From Candidatus Parvarchaeota archaeon (GTDB lineage: Archaea > Nanobdellota > Nanobdellia > Parvarchaeales > Parvarchaeaceae): a DNA stretch of 36,391 nt. Shown here piece by piece: positions 18,526 through 27,808 of this stretch; within the stretch, counting starts at the first letter, position 1; the number at the start of each line of letters is the position of its first letter. The notes beneath the pieces were generated by a model. It saw only the letters and a program-made list of their open reading frames with translations. It ran no database searches and was not told the DNA's origin. A program made the translations under genes and the position numbers. Location of the stretch: contig JAGDXU010000018.1 in NCBI GenBank assembly GCA_023269965.1, positions 1-36,391 on the forward strand, written 5' to 3'.

Positions 18526-21500
18526 GGTTAAATACACCAACAAGCTTGAGGAAAACGTAAACAAGCGTTGGAAAAAGCAAAATATAATCGCCAAGATAGA
18601 AAAAAAGAACAAAGACGGAAAGAAATTTTACTTCTTGGATGGCCCTCCATTCGTAACAAATGAAGTACATGAAGGAACACTGCTTGGGATCTTCATAAAA
18701 GATGCGATTACACGTTATAAGCTGTCCCGTGGGTTCAGTGTTAGGCTCCAGCCGGGTTGGGATACCCAGGGGCTTCCGATAGAGGTAGCAGTTGAGAAAA
18801 AGCTTGGAATAAAATCAAAAGCAGACATTGTAAATTTTGGGGAGTCAAAATTCATAGAGGAATGCAAGAAATTCGCAGATGAGTACATAAAACTGAATAC
18901 TTCGATCATATTGGATTATGGAGCTCTATACTTTTACAATGAGCCTTACAAAACCTATGAGGACTATTACATACAAGGTGTATGGGCTGCGATGAAGAAC
19001 GCATTTGACAAAGGTCTGCTTTACAAAGGGTTTAAGACCACTTGGTTCTGCGTAAGGTGCGGTACGCCAATGGCGAACTATGAAGTGAGGGACAAGTATT
19101 ATGATAAGGAAGACCCATCAGTTTTTGTGCTATTTGAGCTCTTAGACGGAAGGTATATTCTTGTATGGACCACAACCCCATGGACACTTCCATCCAATGT
19201 GGCGGTTGCAGTAAATGGAAAAGAAAAATATATAGAAGTTGAGACTGAGGGCAAAAGAGTAATAATAGCCCAAAAAAGGGAAGAGATACTTAAAGAAATT
19301 AAAAAAGACTATAAAGTCATAAATGAATTTTATGGAAGCGAGCTAGTCAATTTAAGGTATAAACACCCATTTGAGGACCTACCCCAAATCCAAAAGAATA
19401 GAGAGAGATTGGGTGTGATCGTAGACGGAAGCAGTTTCATCCAACAGGACGGCACTGCATTTGTAAATTTAGACGAAGGAAGCGGGGCAGTGCACATGGC
19501 GCCAGGCCATGGAGAATCAGATTATAAACTCGCAATTCAAAGCAAGCTGCCGATATTGTCCCCTGTCAATGACAGCGGGTTGTACACAGAAGACGCAGGG
19601 TGGTTAAAAGGCAAAAAGATACTTGAAGTAAATCCGGAGATAATAGATTATCTTAGGGATAAGGGGCTTCTGTTCAGCGAGGGGAAGATAATGCACCCTT
19701 ATCCTCATTGCTGGAGGTGTAAAACGCCGCTTATACAACGTGCGAGTGACCAGTGGTTCCTGGCGGTTAGCAAAATAAAAGAGGATTTGATCAATATATC
19801 CAAGGATATAAATTGGGTGCCAGAGATCTCTAGGGACTCTTTTGAGGACTGGCTGAAAAACGCAGAGGATTGGGTAATATCAAGACAGAGATATTGGAAT
19901 ACCCCCCTGCCGATATGGGTATGCAACAAATGCGGCAACTCAATTGCTGTTGGAAGCAAGAAGGAACTGATTAGATTGAGTGGAATAAAGAGGATAAATG
20001 ACCTGCACAAGACATCCTTATCAAATGTGATGATAAAATGTGATAGATGCGGCGGGGATATGCATAGAGTAGATGATACAGTCGATGTTTGGCTGGATTC
20101 AGGGTCGGCTTCATTTGCCTCTCTTTCTTATCCTGAGAGCACAGCTGAGTTTGAGAAATGGTTCCCGGCTGACTTCATAAGCGAGGGGAACGACCAGATA
20201 AGAGGTTGGTTCTATTCCCTGTTGACCATCGGCTACATAATGACCGGAAAGTTAAGCTACAGAAATGTCTTAATGCATAAGTTCGTTGTGGGGGCAAACA
20301 GAATGAAACTCTCCAAGAGCGAAGGTAACTACAAGCCAGTGATGGAGCTACTAAAAGAGGGATACACAAGGGATTCGCTTAGATTGAGCCTGCTCAAGGG
20401 GAACCTTAGCTCTGAGATAACCTTCTCTGAGAAGGAGCTGGAGGTTTCGATGAGATTCCTTAATATAATGTTCAACCTTATCAGTCTACTCAAGTCTTTC
20501 GAAACTTCAAAGCTGTCAACTTCTGAAGCCAAGCACATCGAGGACACTTGGATAATGTCTAGGTGGGGGAACACAAAGAAGAGGATAGCCGAAAGCTTGG
20601 AGGGATACAGAACTGATATAGCGATTAATTCGCTGGTGAATTTTGTACAAGAGGATTTAAGCCGAACTTATATAAAACTCCTGAAACCGAGAGTTTTTGA
20701 TGAAAAGGATTTAGAGGGGTATAAAACATTTGAGCATATATTTAAGGAACTTGCTGTTACAAGTTCAATCTTTCTTCCTTACATAGGTGAACTCATGCAT
20801 GAAGTCGTTTCAAAGAAAGGATCTGCGCTGCTGGAGGCATTCCCCACCGTAGATGAGAAAGACTTGAATGAGATAGTCGAAAAAACCATGGACAACACTC
20901 TTAACCTTATTCAGGATGTATTGTCCTTGAGGGAAACTGCAAAAATGAACCTTAGGAGGCCGATAAAAAAGCTTTATGTGATAGGTCTGGAAAAGGGGGA
21001 GATTTTTGAGGATATAATCAAGAGGATGGCAAACATTATGAGTATAGATTACTCCCTCGATGAAAAAGACTATGAATTCAAACTGAATTTCAACCCCAAG
21101 TCCACTGAATTTACACAGGAAGACTTTGCTAAAATAGCTGCGAGATTTTTGGAGATGACCAAAGAATCAATAAGCAGGAAACTTAGGAATGGCATAGAGG
21201 TGGATTTAGACGGCAAAAAGCACGTTGTAAACACCGGAGACATATCAATATCACTTAAGAGATCCAACTTAGTTTCATCGAATGGATTCAAGTCAAAGGC
21301 AATAATAGTCATAGACCAGGATCTGGACTATGAAACTCTAAGGGATTGGATAAAAAGAGAGATTATAAGAGCTGTACAGGACATAAGAAAACAGTTCAGC
21401 ATGGAAAGGGGCGATAAGATAAGCTTGTCTATACAGATCCAAGGGGAAGAAAGTGCAAAAATATTATCTGATATATACGATGAGATAGCCTCCAAGACTA

Positions 21501-21592
21501 ATGCCTCAATCGGCCAAAGAGGAAAACTCATTAAGACGCAAGATCTAAACATAGAAAGACACGATATTCTTATAGAGGTATACTCCGTATAG
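18518..21592 (+). CDS. ileS: Isoleucyl-tRNA synthetase
   Basis: PPFVTNEVHEGTLLGIFIKD (HIGH-equivalent), KLSKSEGNY, WCVRCGTPMANYEV, YWNTPLPIWVCNKCG; overlaps alaS by 8 nt. Confidence 0.96.
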   Translation: MDEVKYTNKLEENVNKRWKKQNIIAKIEKKNKDGKKFYFLDGPPFVTNEVHEGTLLGIFIKDAITRYKLSRGFSVRLQPGWDTQGLPIEVAVEKKLGIKSKADIVNFGESKFIEECKKFADEYIKLNTSIILDYGALYFYNEPYKTYEDYYIQGVWAAMKNAFDKGLLYKGFKTTWFCVRCGTPMANYEVRDKYYDKEDPSVFVLFELLDGRYILVWTTTPWTLPSNVAVAVNGKEKYIEVETEGKRVIIAQKREEILKEIKKDYKVINEFYGSELVNLRYKHPFEDLPQIQKNRERLGVIVDGSSFIQQDGTAFVNLDEGSGAVHMAPGHGESDYKLAIQSKLPILSPVNDSGLYTEDAGWLKGKKILEVNPEIIDYLRDKGLLFSEGKIMHPYPHCWRCKTPLIQRASDQWFLAVSKIKEDLINISKDINWVPEISRDSFEDWLKNAEDWVISRQRYWNTPLPIWVCNKCGNSIAVGSKKELIRLSGIKRINDLHKTSLSNVMIKCDRCGGDMHRVDDTVDVWLDSGSASFASLSYPESTAEFEKWFPADFISEGNDQIRGWFYSLLTIGYIMTGKLSYRNVLMHKFVVGANRMKLSKSEGNYKPVMELLKEGYTRDSLRLSLLKGNLSSEITFSEKELEVSMRFLNIMFNLISLLKSFETSKLSTSEAKHIEDTWIMSRWGNTKKRIAESLEGYRTDIAINSLVNFVQEDLSRTYIKLLKPRVFDEKDLEGYKTFEHIFKELAVTSSIFLPYIGELMHEVVSKKGSALLEAFPTVDEKDLNEIVEKTMDNTLNLIQDVLSLRETAKMNLRRPIKKLYVIGLEKGEIFEDIIKRMANIMSIDYSLDEKDYEFKLNFNPKSTEFTQEDFAKIAARFLEMTKESISRKLRNGIEVDLDGKKHVVNTGDISISLKRSNLVSSNGFKSKAIIVIDQDLDYETLRDWIKREIIRAVQDIRKQFSMERGDKISLSIQIQGEESAKILSDIYDEIASKTNASIGQRGKLIKTQDLNIERHDILIEVYSV

Positions 21593-21704
21593 GTTATACA
21601 CGTGCAACAGCGTAAAAAACTGCTCTTTTTCATGCAGATGGAGCCACCAGATTACGGTTTAGGGGCGTAGATAACCATTTAAATACTTATAATATCAATT
21701 TATA

Positions 21705-22244
21705 ATGATGGCAAAAGTCTATAGAGTGGAGAATATAGTCGCTAGCATATCCTTACGCACTTTTATACCGCTTAAAAAACTGAAAACATTTCCTGACACG
21801 CAGTACAACCCCGAACAGTTTCCTGGCCTTGTTTTCAGGATGAAGGACATGCATATAACATTCTTAGTATTTGGAAGCGGAAAGCTTGTATGCACTGGAA
21901 GCAGATCAAGAGAAGCCATAGACACAGCACTCAAGATACTGATTAACAAATTGAAAAAGATAGGCGTGACAATAAAGGAAAAACCAAAGATAGACATCCA
22001 GAACATAGTGGCAAGCGGAAACCTCAACAAGACGCTTGACTTAAACAAGATCGCATATAACGTCGATAATACTGAGTATAATCCTGAACAATTCCCGGGC
22101 CTTGTGTACAAGTTGGCTGATTCAAGGATAACCTTTCTGCTCTTTGGAACCGGCAAGATAGTGTGCACTGGCGCAAAGAAAGTCAGTGAGATAGACGACG
22201 CAATTGATTCTTTGTTGAACGTTGTGACATCCCCCCATGAATGA
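21705..22244 (+). CDS. tbp: TATA-box-binding protein
   Basis: Two direct repeats with QYNPEQFPGLVFRM / EYNPEQFPGLVYKL, FLVFGSGKLVCTG / FLLFGTGKIVCTG. Confidence 0.98.
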   Translation: MMAKVYRVENIVASISLRTFIPLKKLKTFPDTQYNPEQFPGLVFRMKDMHITFLVFGSGKLVCTGSRSREAIDTALKILINKLKKIGVTIKEKPKIDIQNIVASGNLNKTLDLNKIAYNVDNTEYNPEQFPGLVYKLADSRITFLLFGTGKIVCTGAKKVSEIDDAIDSLLNVVTSPHE

Positions 22245-22370
22245 AATTCGTTGGCTTCCAGTTCCTATTGGAAGATGAGTCTTCCTCATAGTGTATAGTT
22301 CCTGCCCTTTTCCAGTTAGTTTTCATCCCACGATCTGAATCTTGGGTTTTCTCGCTCATAATTTATAAAA
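22224..22370 (-). repeat. Repeat family copy A: TATA-like 5' module plus tnpB-3'-end/IS200-605 right-end-like sequence (omega-RNA-like)
   Basis: Minus strand TTTTATAAATTATGAGCGAGAAAACC...GCAGGAACTATACACTATGAGGAAGACTCATCTTCCAATAGGAACTGGAAGCC...GGGGGGATGTCAC; about 53 nt identical to copy B. Confidence 0.8.
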
Positions 22371-22412
22371 GGCCAAAAAAACAAGAGATAATTCACTTTT
22401 GATTTCGAAGGC

Positions 22413-23687
22413 TTAGAGGTTTAGCAGCCATTTCCAAAGCGGAACAAACCTTATCCTCTTTCCTTTTATCTTTTCCTCAGATTCATAGTCCCAGGTTATG
22501 ATTAGGAGATTATTACAATGCAGTTCTTTTGACGCAAGTAAAATATTATTTATTTCTCTTGGTTTTATGAACTCTCTAGAGGACGCGTATGTCACCTGTA
22601 TAATCTGACTTATACTGAAGCCTTCCTTTATTAAAAAGTCCACTTCATGCTGCTGGTGGTCTTTCCAATAGTATATCTCCCATCGTTTTTGGTTGTAGCT
22701 CTTCCGTCTGAACAATTCTATTGCGACGGTATTTTCCATTAAGCCACTGATGTCCTCGGAAAGTTTAACGCCGACATTGCTTATGATTGAGTTGTCTATG
22801 CAATATATTTTTTTAGGGGCCTTAAAAGTCTGTTTTAACTTAAATGAAAACCTCTCTAATCTAAACAGCAAGTACGCCTCTTCCATGTATCTTACCCAAT
22901 TAGACACAGTTATCAGACTTTTCACCCCACTTATGCTCCTTAGAGACTCTAGCGTAAATTCATTCGCTGAATTTGAAACCAGATATCTTGCTACTTTTCT
23001 TAGGTCCTCTATATTTTTTATTTTGTGACGATTTATTATGTCCTTTGTTAGTATATCATTGTATATGCTTGCGACGATTTCTTCACCAAATTTCGCCGCT
23101 TCAGGAAACCCTCCCTCTTTAAGATAATTTTTTAGGAGTAGGATGAGCTGCGCCTTTTCTTTTGTTGTAAATGTAGGCTTTATCTCAAATTTCTTGTATT
23201 TTAGAAATTCCCTAAAACTGAATGGGAAAAGTATCACATCTATGTGCCTTCCAGTAAGTCTAGTAGCCAACTCCCCACTCAGGAGCTTTGAATTTGAACC
23301 CGTGACTATTACTTTATTAGTGTCCCTGAGCCGGGTTACAAAAAGCTCCCATCCTTGTATATTCTGGATTTCATCGAAGATCAGATGGTCCACATCCGGC
23401 CCGTACAATTCATAAAATACCTGCAATATCTGATTTAGATCTTTTGTATCCAAGCCTATGAGCCTCTCATCGTCAAAGTTTATATAAGCAAATTTCTCTC
23501 CATAGAATGTTTGTAAGGAAAGTACCGATTTGCCGGCTCTCCTTACGCCAAGGATCACAAGCGAATTAGGATATTTTATGAAATTCCCTACCTTTAGTTC
23601 TCTCTCGATTATATTCTCCGTCTTCATCAATTTTTTAATTCCTTCCCTTTGCTCTTCTATAATGACTTTTAAAAGCTCTAAATCCAT
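22413..23687 (-). CDS. AAA_14/DUF4143-type ATPase
   Basis: Walker A GVRRAGKSVL, Walker B HLIFDEIQNIQGW, VTGSNSKLLSGELATRLTGRH, C-terminal EVDFLIKEG nuclease-like pattern. Confidence 0.9.
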   Translation of the reverse strand: MDLELLKVIIEEQREGIKKLMKTENIIERELKVGNFIKYPNSLVILGVRRAGKSVLSLQTFYGEKFAYINFDDERLIGLDTKDLNQILQVFYELYGPDVDHLIFDEIQNIQGWELFVTRLRDTNKVIVTGSNSKLLSGELATRLTGRHIDVILFPFSFREFLKYKKFEIKPTFTTKEKAQLILLLKNYLKEGGFPEAAKFGEEIVASIYNDILTKDIINRHKIKNIEDLRKVARYLVSNSANEFTLESLRSISGVKSLITVSNWVRYMEEAYLLFRLERFSFKLKQTFKAPKKIYCIDNSIISNVGVKLSEDISGLMENTVAIELFRRKSYNQKRWEIYYWKDHQQHEVDFLIKEGFSISQIIQVTYASSREFIKPREINNILLASKELHCNNLLIITWDYESEEKIKGKRIRFVPLWKWLLNL

Positions 23688-23781
23688 ATTATTTATAGTA
23701 TATTAGATTATTTAAATGTTACATATCTTACTATGTTAGATTTAATAGTCTATTATATGTAAATTTTATATGACATAGTGT

Positions 23782-23926
23782 GTGATATCCCCACGAATTA
23801 ATTCGCGGGCTTCCAGTTCCTATTGGAAGATGAGTCTTCCTCATAGTGTATAGTTCCTGTCTTTTTCCGGTTAACTTTCATCTCTGGATTCAAATCGTTG
23901 GTTTTCCCACTCACGCTTATATAAAC
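23782..23926 (-). repeat. Repeat family copy B (omega-RNA-like)
   Basis: Minus strand GTTTATATAAGCGTGAGTGGGAAAACC...ACAGGAACTATACACTATGAGGAAGACTCATCTTCCAATAGGAACTGGAAGCCCGCGAATTAATTCGTGGGGATATCAC. Confidence 0.82.
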
Positions 23927-23935
23927 AGCAAATGA

Positions 23936-24499
23936 TCAATCAGACTCTTTTCTATCGATTAGGTAATTGACAATGTCTATGGTTGAAGCTGCGAGGTATC
24001 TCTTCCTTCCGATGGAGACTTTCTTACCGCCCAACCTGACTAGAAGCCCTTCAAATTTCTTAGGCAAACCAACGCTGTCCCCTAGAAAGAACGCAGGTGA
24101 ATCTCCAAATTCAACCTCATCTATGTTCACACCATTTTCGCTAAGAATGTATATCTCTTTCAACCCTTCGGCGTAGGTTTCTATTCCCTCTTTCTTCAAT
24201 GAAACACCTGGATGGGTCTCTCCGGAGAGAACCTTTAATATAATACTTCTCCATGTGTCCTCATCAACTCTAACATCAAAAAGAGTACTGCCGTCTATTG
24301 AAAGATGCATAGGTGGAGATGGCCTGCCGTAGAGAAATGCATGAAACTCATTCTCTCTTCTTATAGCATGTGAAGTGAACATAGAAGTTAGAATGCACTG
24401 ATACACTGTGTCAAGTCTACCTGCCTTTAAAAGTGACTCCTTAAAAGGCGATGTATACCCCTCTCTCGAATACAGTATAAACTTTCGCATACTTCTCAT
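23936..24499 (-). CDS. trmY: tRNA pseudouridine(54) N1-methyltransferase TrmY (DUF358)
   Basis: MRKFILYSREGYTSP, SHAIRRENEFHAFLYGRPSPPMHLSIDG, FLGDSVGLPKKFEGLL, VSIGRKRYLAASTIDIVNYLIDR. Confidence 0.92.
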   Translation of the reverse strand: MRSMRKFILYSREGYTSPFKESLLKAGRLDTVYQCILTSMFTSHAIRRENEFHAFLYGRPSPPMHLSIDGSTLFDVRVDEDTWRSIILKVLSGETHPGVSLKKEGIETYAEGLKEIYILSENGVNIDEVEFGDSPAFFLGDSVGLPKKFEGLLVRLGGKKVSIGRKRYLAASTIDIVNYLIDRKESD

Positions 24500-24501
24500 A
24501 T

Positions 24502-24550
24502 GTTATCCCCAATGAATCAATTCAGGGGTTTCCGCTCATAATTTATAAAG
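24502..24550 (-). repeat. Repeat family copy C, internally deleted (both ends joined)
   Basis: Minus strand CTTTATAAATTATGAGCGGAAACC followed directly by CCTGAATTGATTCATTGGGGATAAC. Confidence 0.7.
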
Positions 24551-24614
24551 AAATCCTTATTATATATAGTATCAGATTAATAGATAAGAAACTCAATTTG
24601 TCCTCATTAACCGT

Positions 24615-27490
24615 GTAATTGCGATAATTTTGGCTGATTAGTAATCGTACGCTTAAAACCTCGGCTTTCGCCTTGATTCTTACACGCCGATTCTATCAAC
24701 GGGGTCTTCTTCCCCAGCCTCAACGATACCTATTTTTGCGGTGGGTTTCGAGCTTAGATGCTTTCAGCTCTTATCCCTTAGCGCGTGGCTACGCGGCTTA
24801 CCTTGTCAGATAACCGCTAACTAGAGGCGCCGACTCGTTGTTCCTTTCGTACTAATCGAGTCTTCTGCTCAGGTATCGAGCACCCTCACTAGTTAAATAC
24901 CGGCCTGCCTCGCGGCGGCCTAAACTCAGCTCACGGTCCCCTTTGACCAGTGGACACCTGTACCCTTGGTTGCTTGTGCACAACCAGGATGGGGAGAGCC
25001 AAAGACTGTGGAGCAAGCTGCGAAGTCAATATGAGCTATCATCCGCAACAACTCTCTTACGCCCAGGGTAACTTTTTTGTCATACGAAGAACTCAAAAAG
25101 AGATCATTCGTGTTCGCTACGCCAGACTTTCGTCCCTGCGCACGTTGCTATGCAGTGCACAGTCAAGCCATCTTTTGCCGTTGCACTTGACGGTGGATTC
25201 CTATACCACCTAAGATGACCTTTGGGCTCCCATGTTATCTTTTCGTGGGATTGCCACCCCAGCAAAGCTGCCCATCTCCTACTGTTCCATACGGTAAGCG
25301 ATATAAAACAATAGAGGTAGTGTTACACTTTCGACTATCCTGCCACCGAAATGACAGGCGTAGCGTCTCCTACCTACTCTATGTCTATCGTTTTAATACC
25401 ACAATAAGAGACTGCAGTAAAGTTCCTGGGGTCTTTTTGACCCAGTGAGGGTCTCTGGTCTTTGCACCAGAATGATAGTTTCGCGGGATTCCAAGCAGGG
25501 ACAGTGGGAACCTCATTACATCGTTCGCAAGCCAACAATCAATTGGCAAGGTGATGCTTGCTTAAGAAGGTCACAGTTACCTCCGCCGCTAATAGGTCCT
25601 TATACCCGTTGAAACAAGTTTTCGGATACCTATGCTGGGCAGATGTCGCCGACTGTACAAAAGATTGCTCTCTAGCAGTCAGCTATGCATTTAGTAAACA
25701 GTTGGGCTCCCCTAGTCACTGCGCCCTGATCCAGCTTTTGACCGGATCAGGGATCTCTTCTCGCTAACTTACGAGACTAATTTGCCGATTTCCCTTGCTC
25801 GGTTTAATTCCCTTGCCTTAGCCTTCTGAGCCAGTGCACCTGTGTCGGTATTCGGTACGGTTAAAATGGACAGTAACCGCCGTATTTTCATTGGAGCATG
25901 GGGTCTGCGAGCGCATCGCTGCGGCACATACATTTCAGTGACTTCTCAACATTATGTTTCTCCATCACCTCACATACGCACATAGCCTGACTGGGCTACC
26001 CCGCGTACCCTTACCCGTAACGACGGATAGATCCACTTTAGTGGAGGAATATTAACCCCTTTCCCTTTTGCCTAACTCCTTTCGAAGCCAGACTTAGGAC
26101 CGACTAACCCTTGTTAGATAATCTTAAACAAGGAAACCTTACACTTGCGGCAGATGGGATTCTCACCCATCAATTTGCTACTTCCAGCAGGATTCTCAAA
26201 ACTGAAAGGTCCGGTTTCCCTCACGGAAAACCTTCTAGCCTATCAGCTCGCCCCTCTACCACCTCTTTCGAGGTCATGGGTATCGGCGATCTACTTAGCC
26301 CCGTCCATTTTAAAGTCATTACATCTAGGCTGGTAAGTTATAACACACTTTTTAAAGGATGGCCGCTTCTGAGCCCACCTCCCAGCTGTTTTAGATGCAA
26401 CTCCTTTTTAATGCACTTAGTAGATACTTAAGGGCCTTAACCCATGTCTAGGTTTTTTCCTTCTCGGTGTATAACTTTACGCCATACGCCCAACAAATAC
26501 CCTTCATATGCAAACATTCTGAGTTTGATAATACAGTGAAACCTTTCGGTTCCTATCTGTATCTTCGGTTGCTTTACCGTCTGCATACATAGGTATAAGC
26601 TATCCTATGGGATATTTCGAGGGGAACCAGCTATCGCTGCGCACGATTAGTTTTTCGCTCCTATACGCGCGTCAACAGAGGAGTTAGTTCACCACCTGTT
26701 CGGGCCTCCATGAGAAGTAATTCCCACTTCGCCCTGCACGCGCATAGATCGTGCAGCTTCGGGTCTTGCGCATATGACTCGCGGCAGTTTCCTACCGACA
26801 TGGAAAACCATGTTCGCTTTCGCTTTGGCATCCCTTTAAGGTTAGCCTCGCCATACACGCAAACTCCCTGCCCCTTTATGCTAAAAGGATGTTGCAACAC
26901 TTGAGCCTATTTACTTTTTCATAGGTTCACAACGCGCCGCAACAACTATAACTATTAGATTTCAGGCTCTTTTCACCCTCTCTTCGGGAGTGCTTTTCAA
27001 CCTTCGCTCACGCTACTGTTCGCTATCGGTTTTGAGTTATATTTAGAATTAGATGTTTTTGACACCTATCTTCACAGAAGAGTTTCGACCTCTGCTACTC
27101 TACGCGGATGATCATCCCTTCAAAGCCTACGAGGCTGTCACTCTCTATGGCCCAACATTCCAGTTGATTTCGGCTGATCTAAGATGACCATGACCCGCAC
27201 CACATCTCCGCATTGCTGCGGATTCGGATCGTTCTGTTCCCTTTTCGTTCGCCATTACTGGGGGAATCTCTATTGATTTCTTTTCCTGCAGGTACTAAAA
27301 TGTTTTAATTCCCTGCGTATCCCTCTATGCTTTTAGACATAGATATGTGCATACGCACATGCATCACGCATTCAGAAACCGGAAGATCAACGGCCGTCTG
27401 CGCCTACCCTCCGATTATCGCAACTTGCTGCGTCCTTCTTCGGTACTCAAACCTAGTCATCCATCTAATAGCTTGGAAATCGCAATTACA
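24615..27490 (-). rRNA. 23S ribosomal RNA
   Basis: Minus strand contains recognisable 23S from AAGCTATTAGATGGATGACTAGG...GAAGAAGGACGCAGCAAG near 27.47 kb to the 3' domain near 24.65 kb; flanked by a 16-bp complementary stem (24610-24625 / 27479-27494). Ends approximate. Confidence 0.95.
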
Positions 27491-27649
27491 CGGTCAACAT
27501 CAATACTGCCAACAAGGCAGCATCTCTACCTCTTACTCCTTTATAATCTATATAAAGAAGCGCATCTTTGGACAAAGATATACTAAGAATAGACTTATTT
27601 ATAAATGTATCGATTTTTTATGACACTATGCTACAGGGCTCTAATTTAG

Positions 27650-27663
27650 GAATATATTTATAT
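27650..27663 (-). promoter_or_regulatory. TATA-box-like element upstream of 23S rRNA
   Basis: Minus strand ACATATAAATATATTCC about 165 nt upstream of the 23S processing stem. Confidence 0.4.
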
Positions 27664-27709
27664 GTGTGAGATGTATTATTACATTGTAGTAGATATTATA
27701 TAATCAAGT

Positions 27710-27808
27710 ATGAAAAGGAAAGGCAAGATGTTTATAGTTGATGAACTCGGGGAAGATCCGGATGAAGATTACGAGATCGAAAGAGATGAAATATTCGATG
27801 AGATCTAG
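27710..27808 (+). CDS. Small acidic ORF (32 aa), hypothetical
   Basis: MKRKGKMFIVDELGEDPDEDYEIERDEIFDEI; preceded by tattatataatc (TATA-like); basic start and acidic tail. Confidence 0.4.
   Translation: MKRKGKMFIVDELGEDPDEDYEIERDEIFDEI

Noticed and set aside
18650-18700. HEGT instead of HIGH in IleRS
   Set aside because: HxGT-type variants of the class I signature are, as far as I recall, common in archaeal IleRS; the KLSKS motif is intact.
21719-22168. 149-aa minus ORF opposite tbp with repeated TRPGNCSGLY motif
   Set aside because: The repetition mirrors the two TBP direct repeats on the other strand; no independent evidence.
22250-22363. Alternative reading frame in copies A and B (MS-KT-D...GTIHYEEDSSSNRNWKP-N)
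   Set aside because: Shared frame is explained by near nucleotide identity; copy D has an early stop in this frame, so a peptide is not supported.
24950-27623. Many ORFs (e.g. 24950-25213, 26111-26431, 27327-27623 and minus 26661-26900)
   Set aside because: They lie within or antisense to the 23S rRNA and its leader; no protein-like features.
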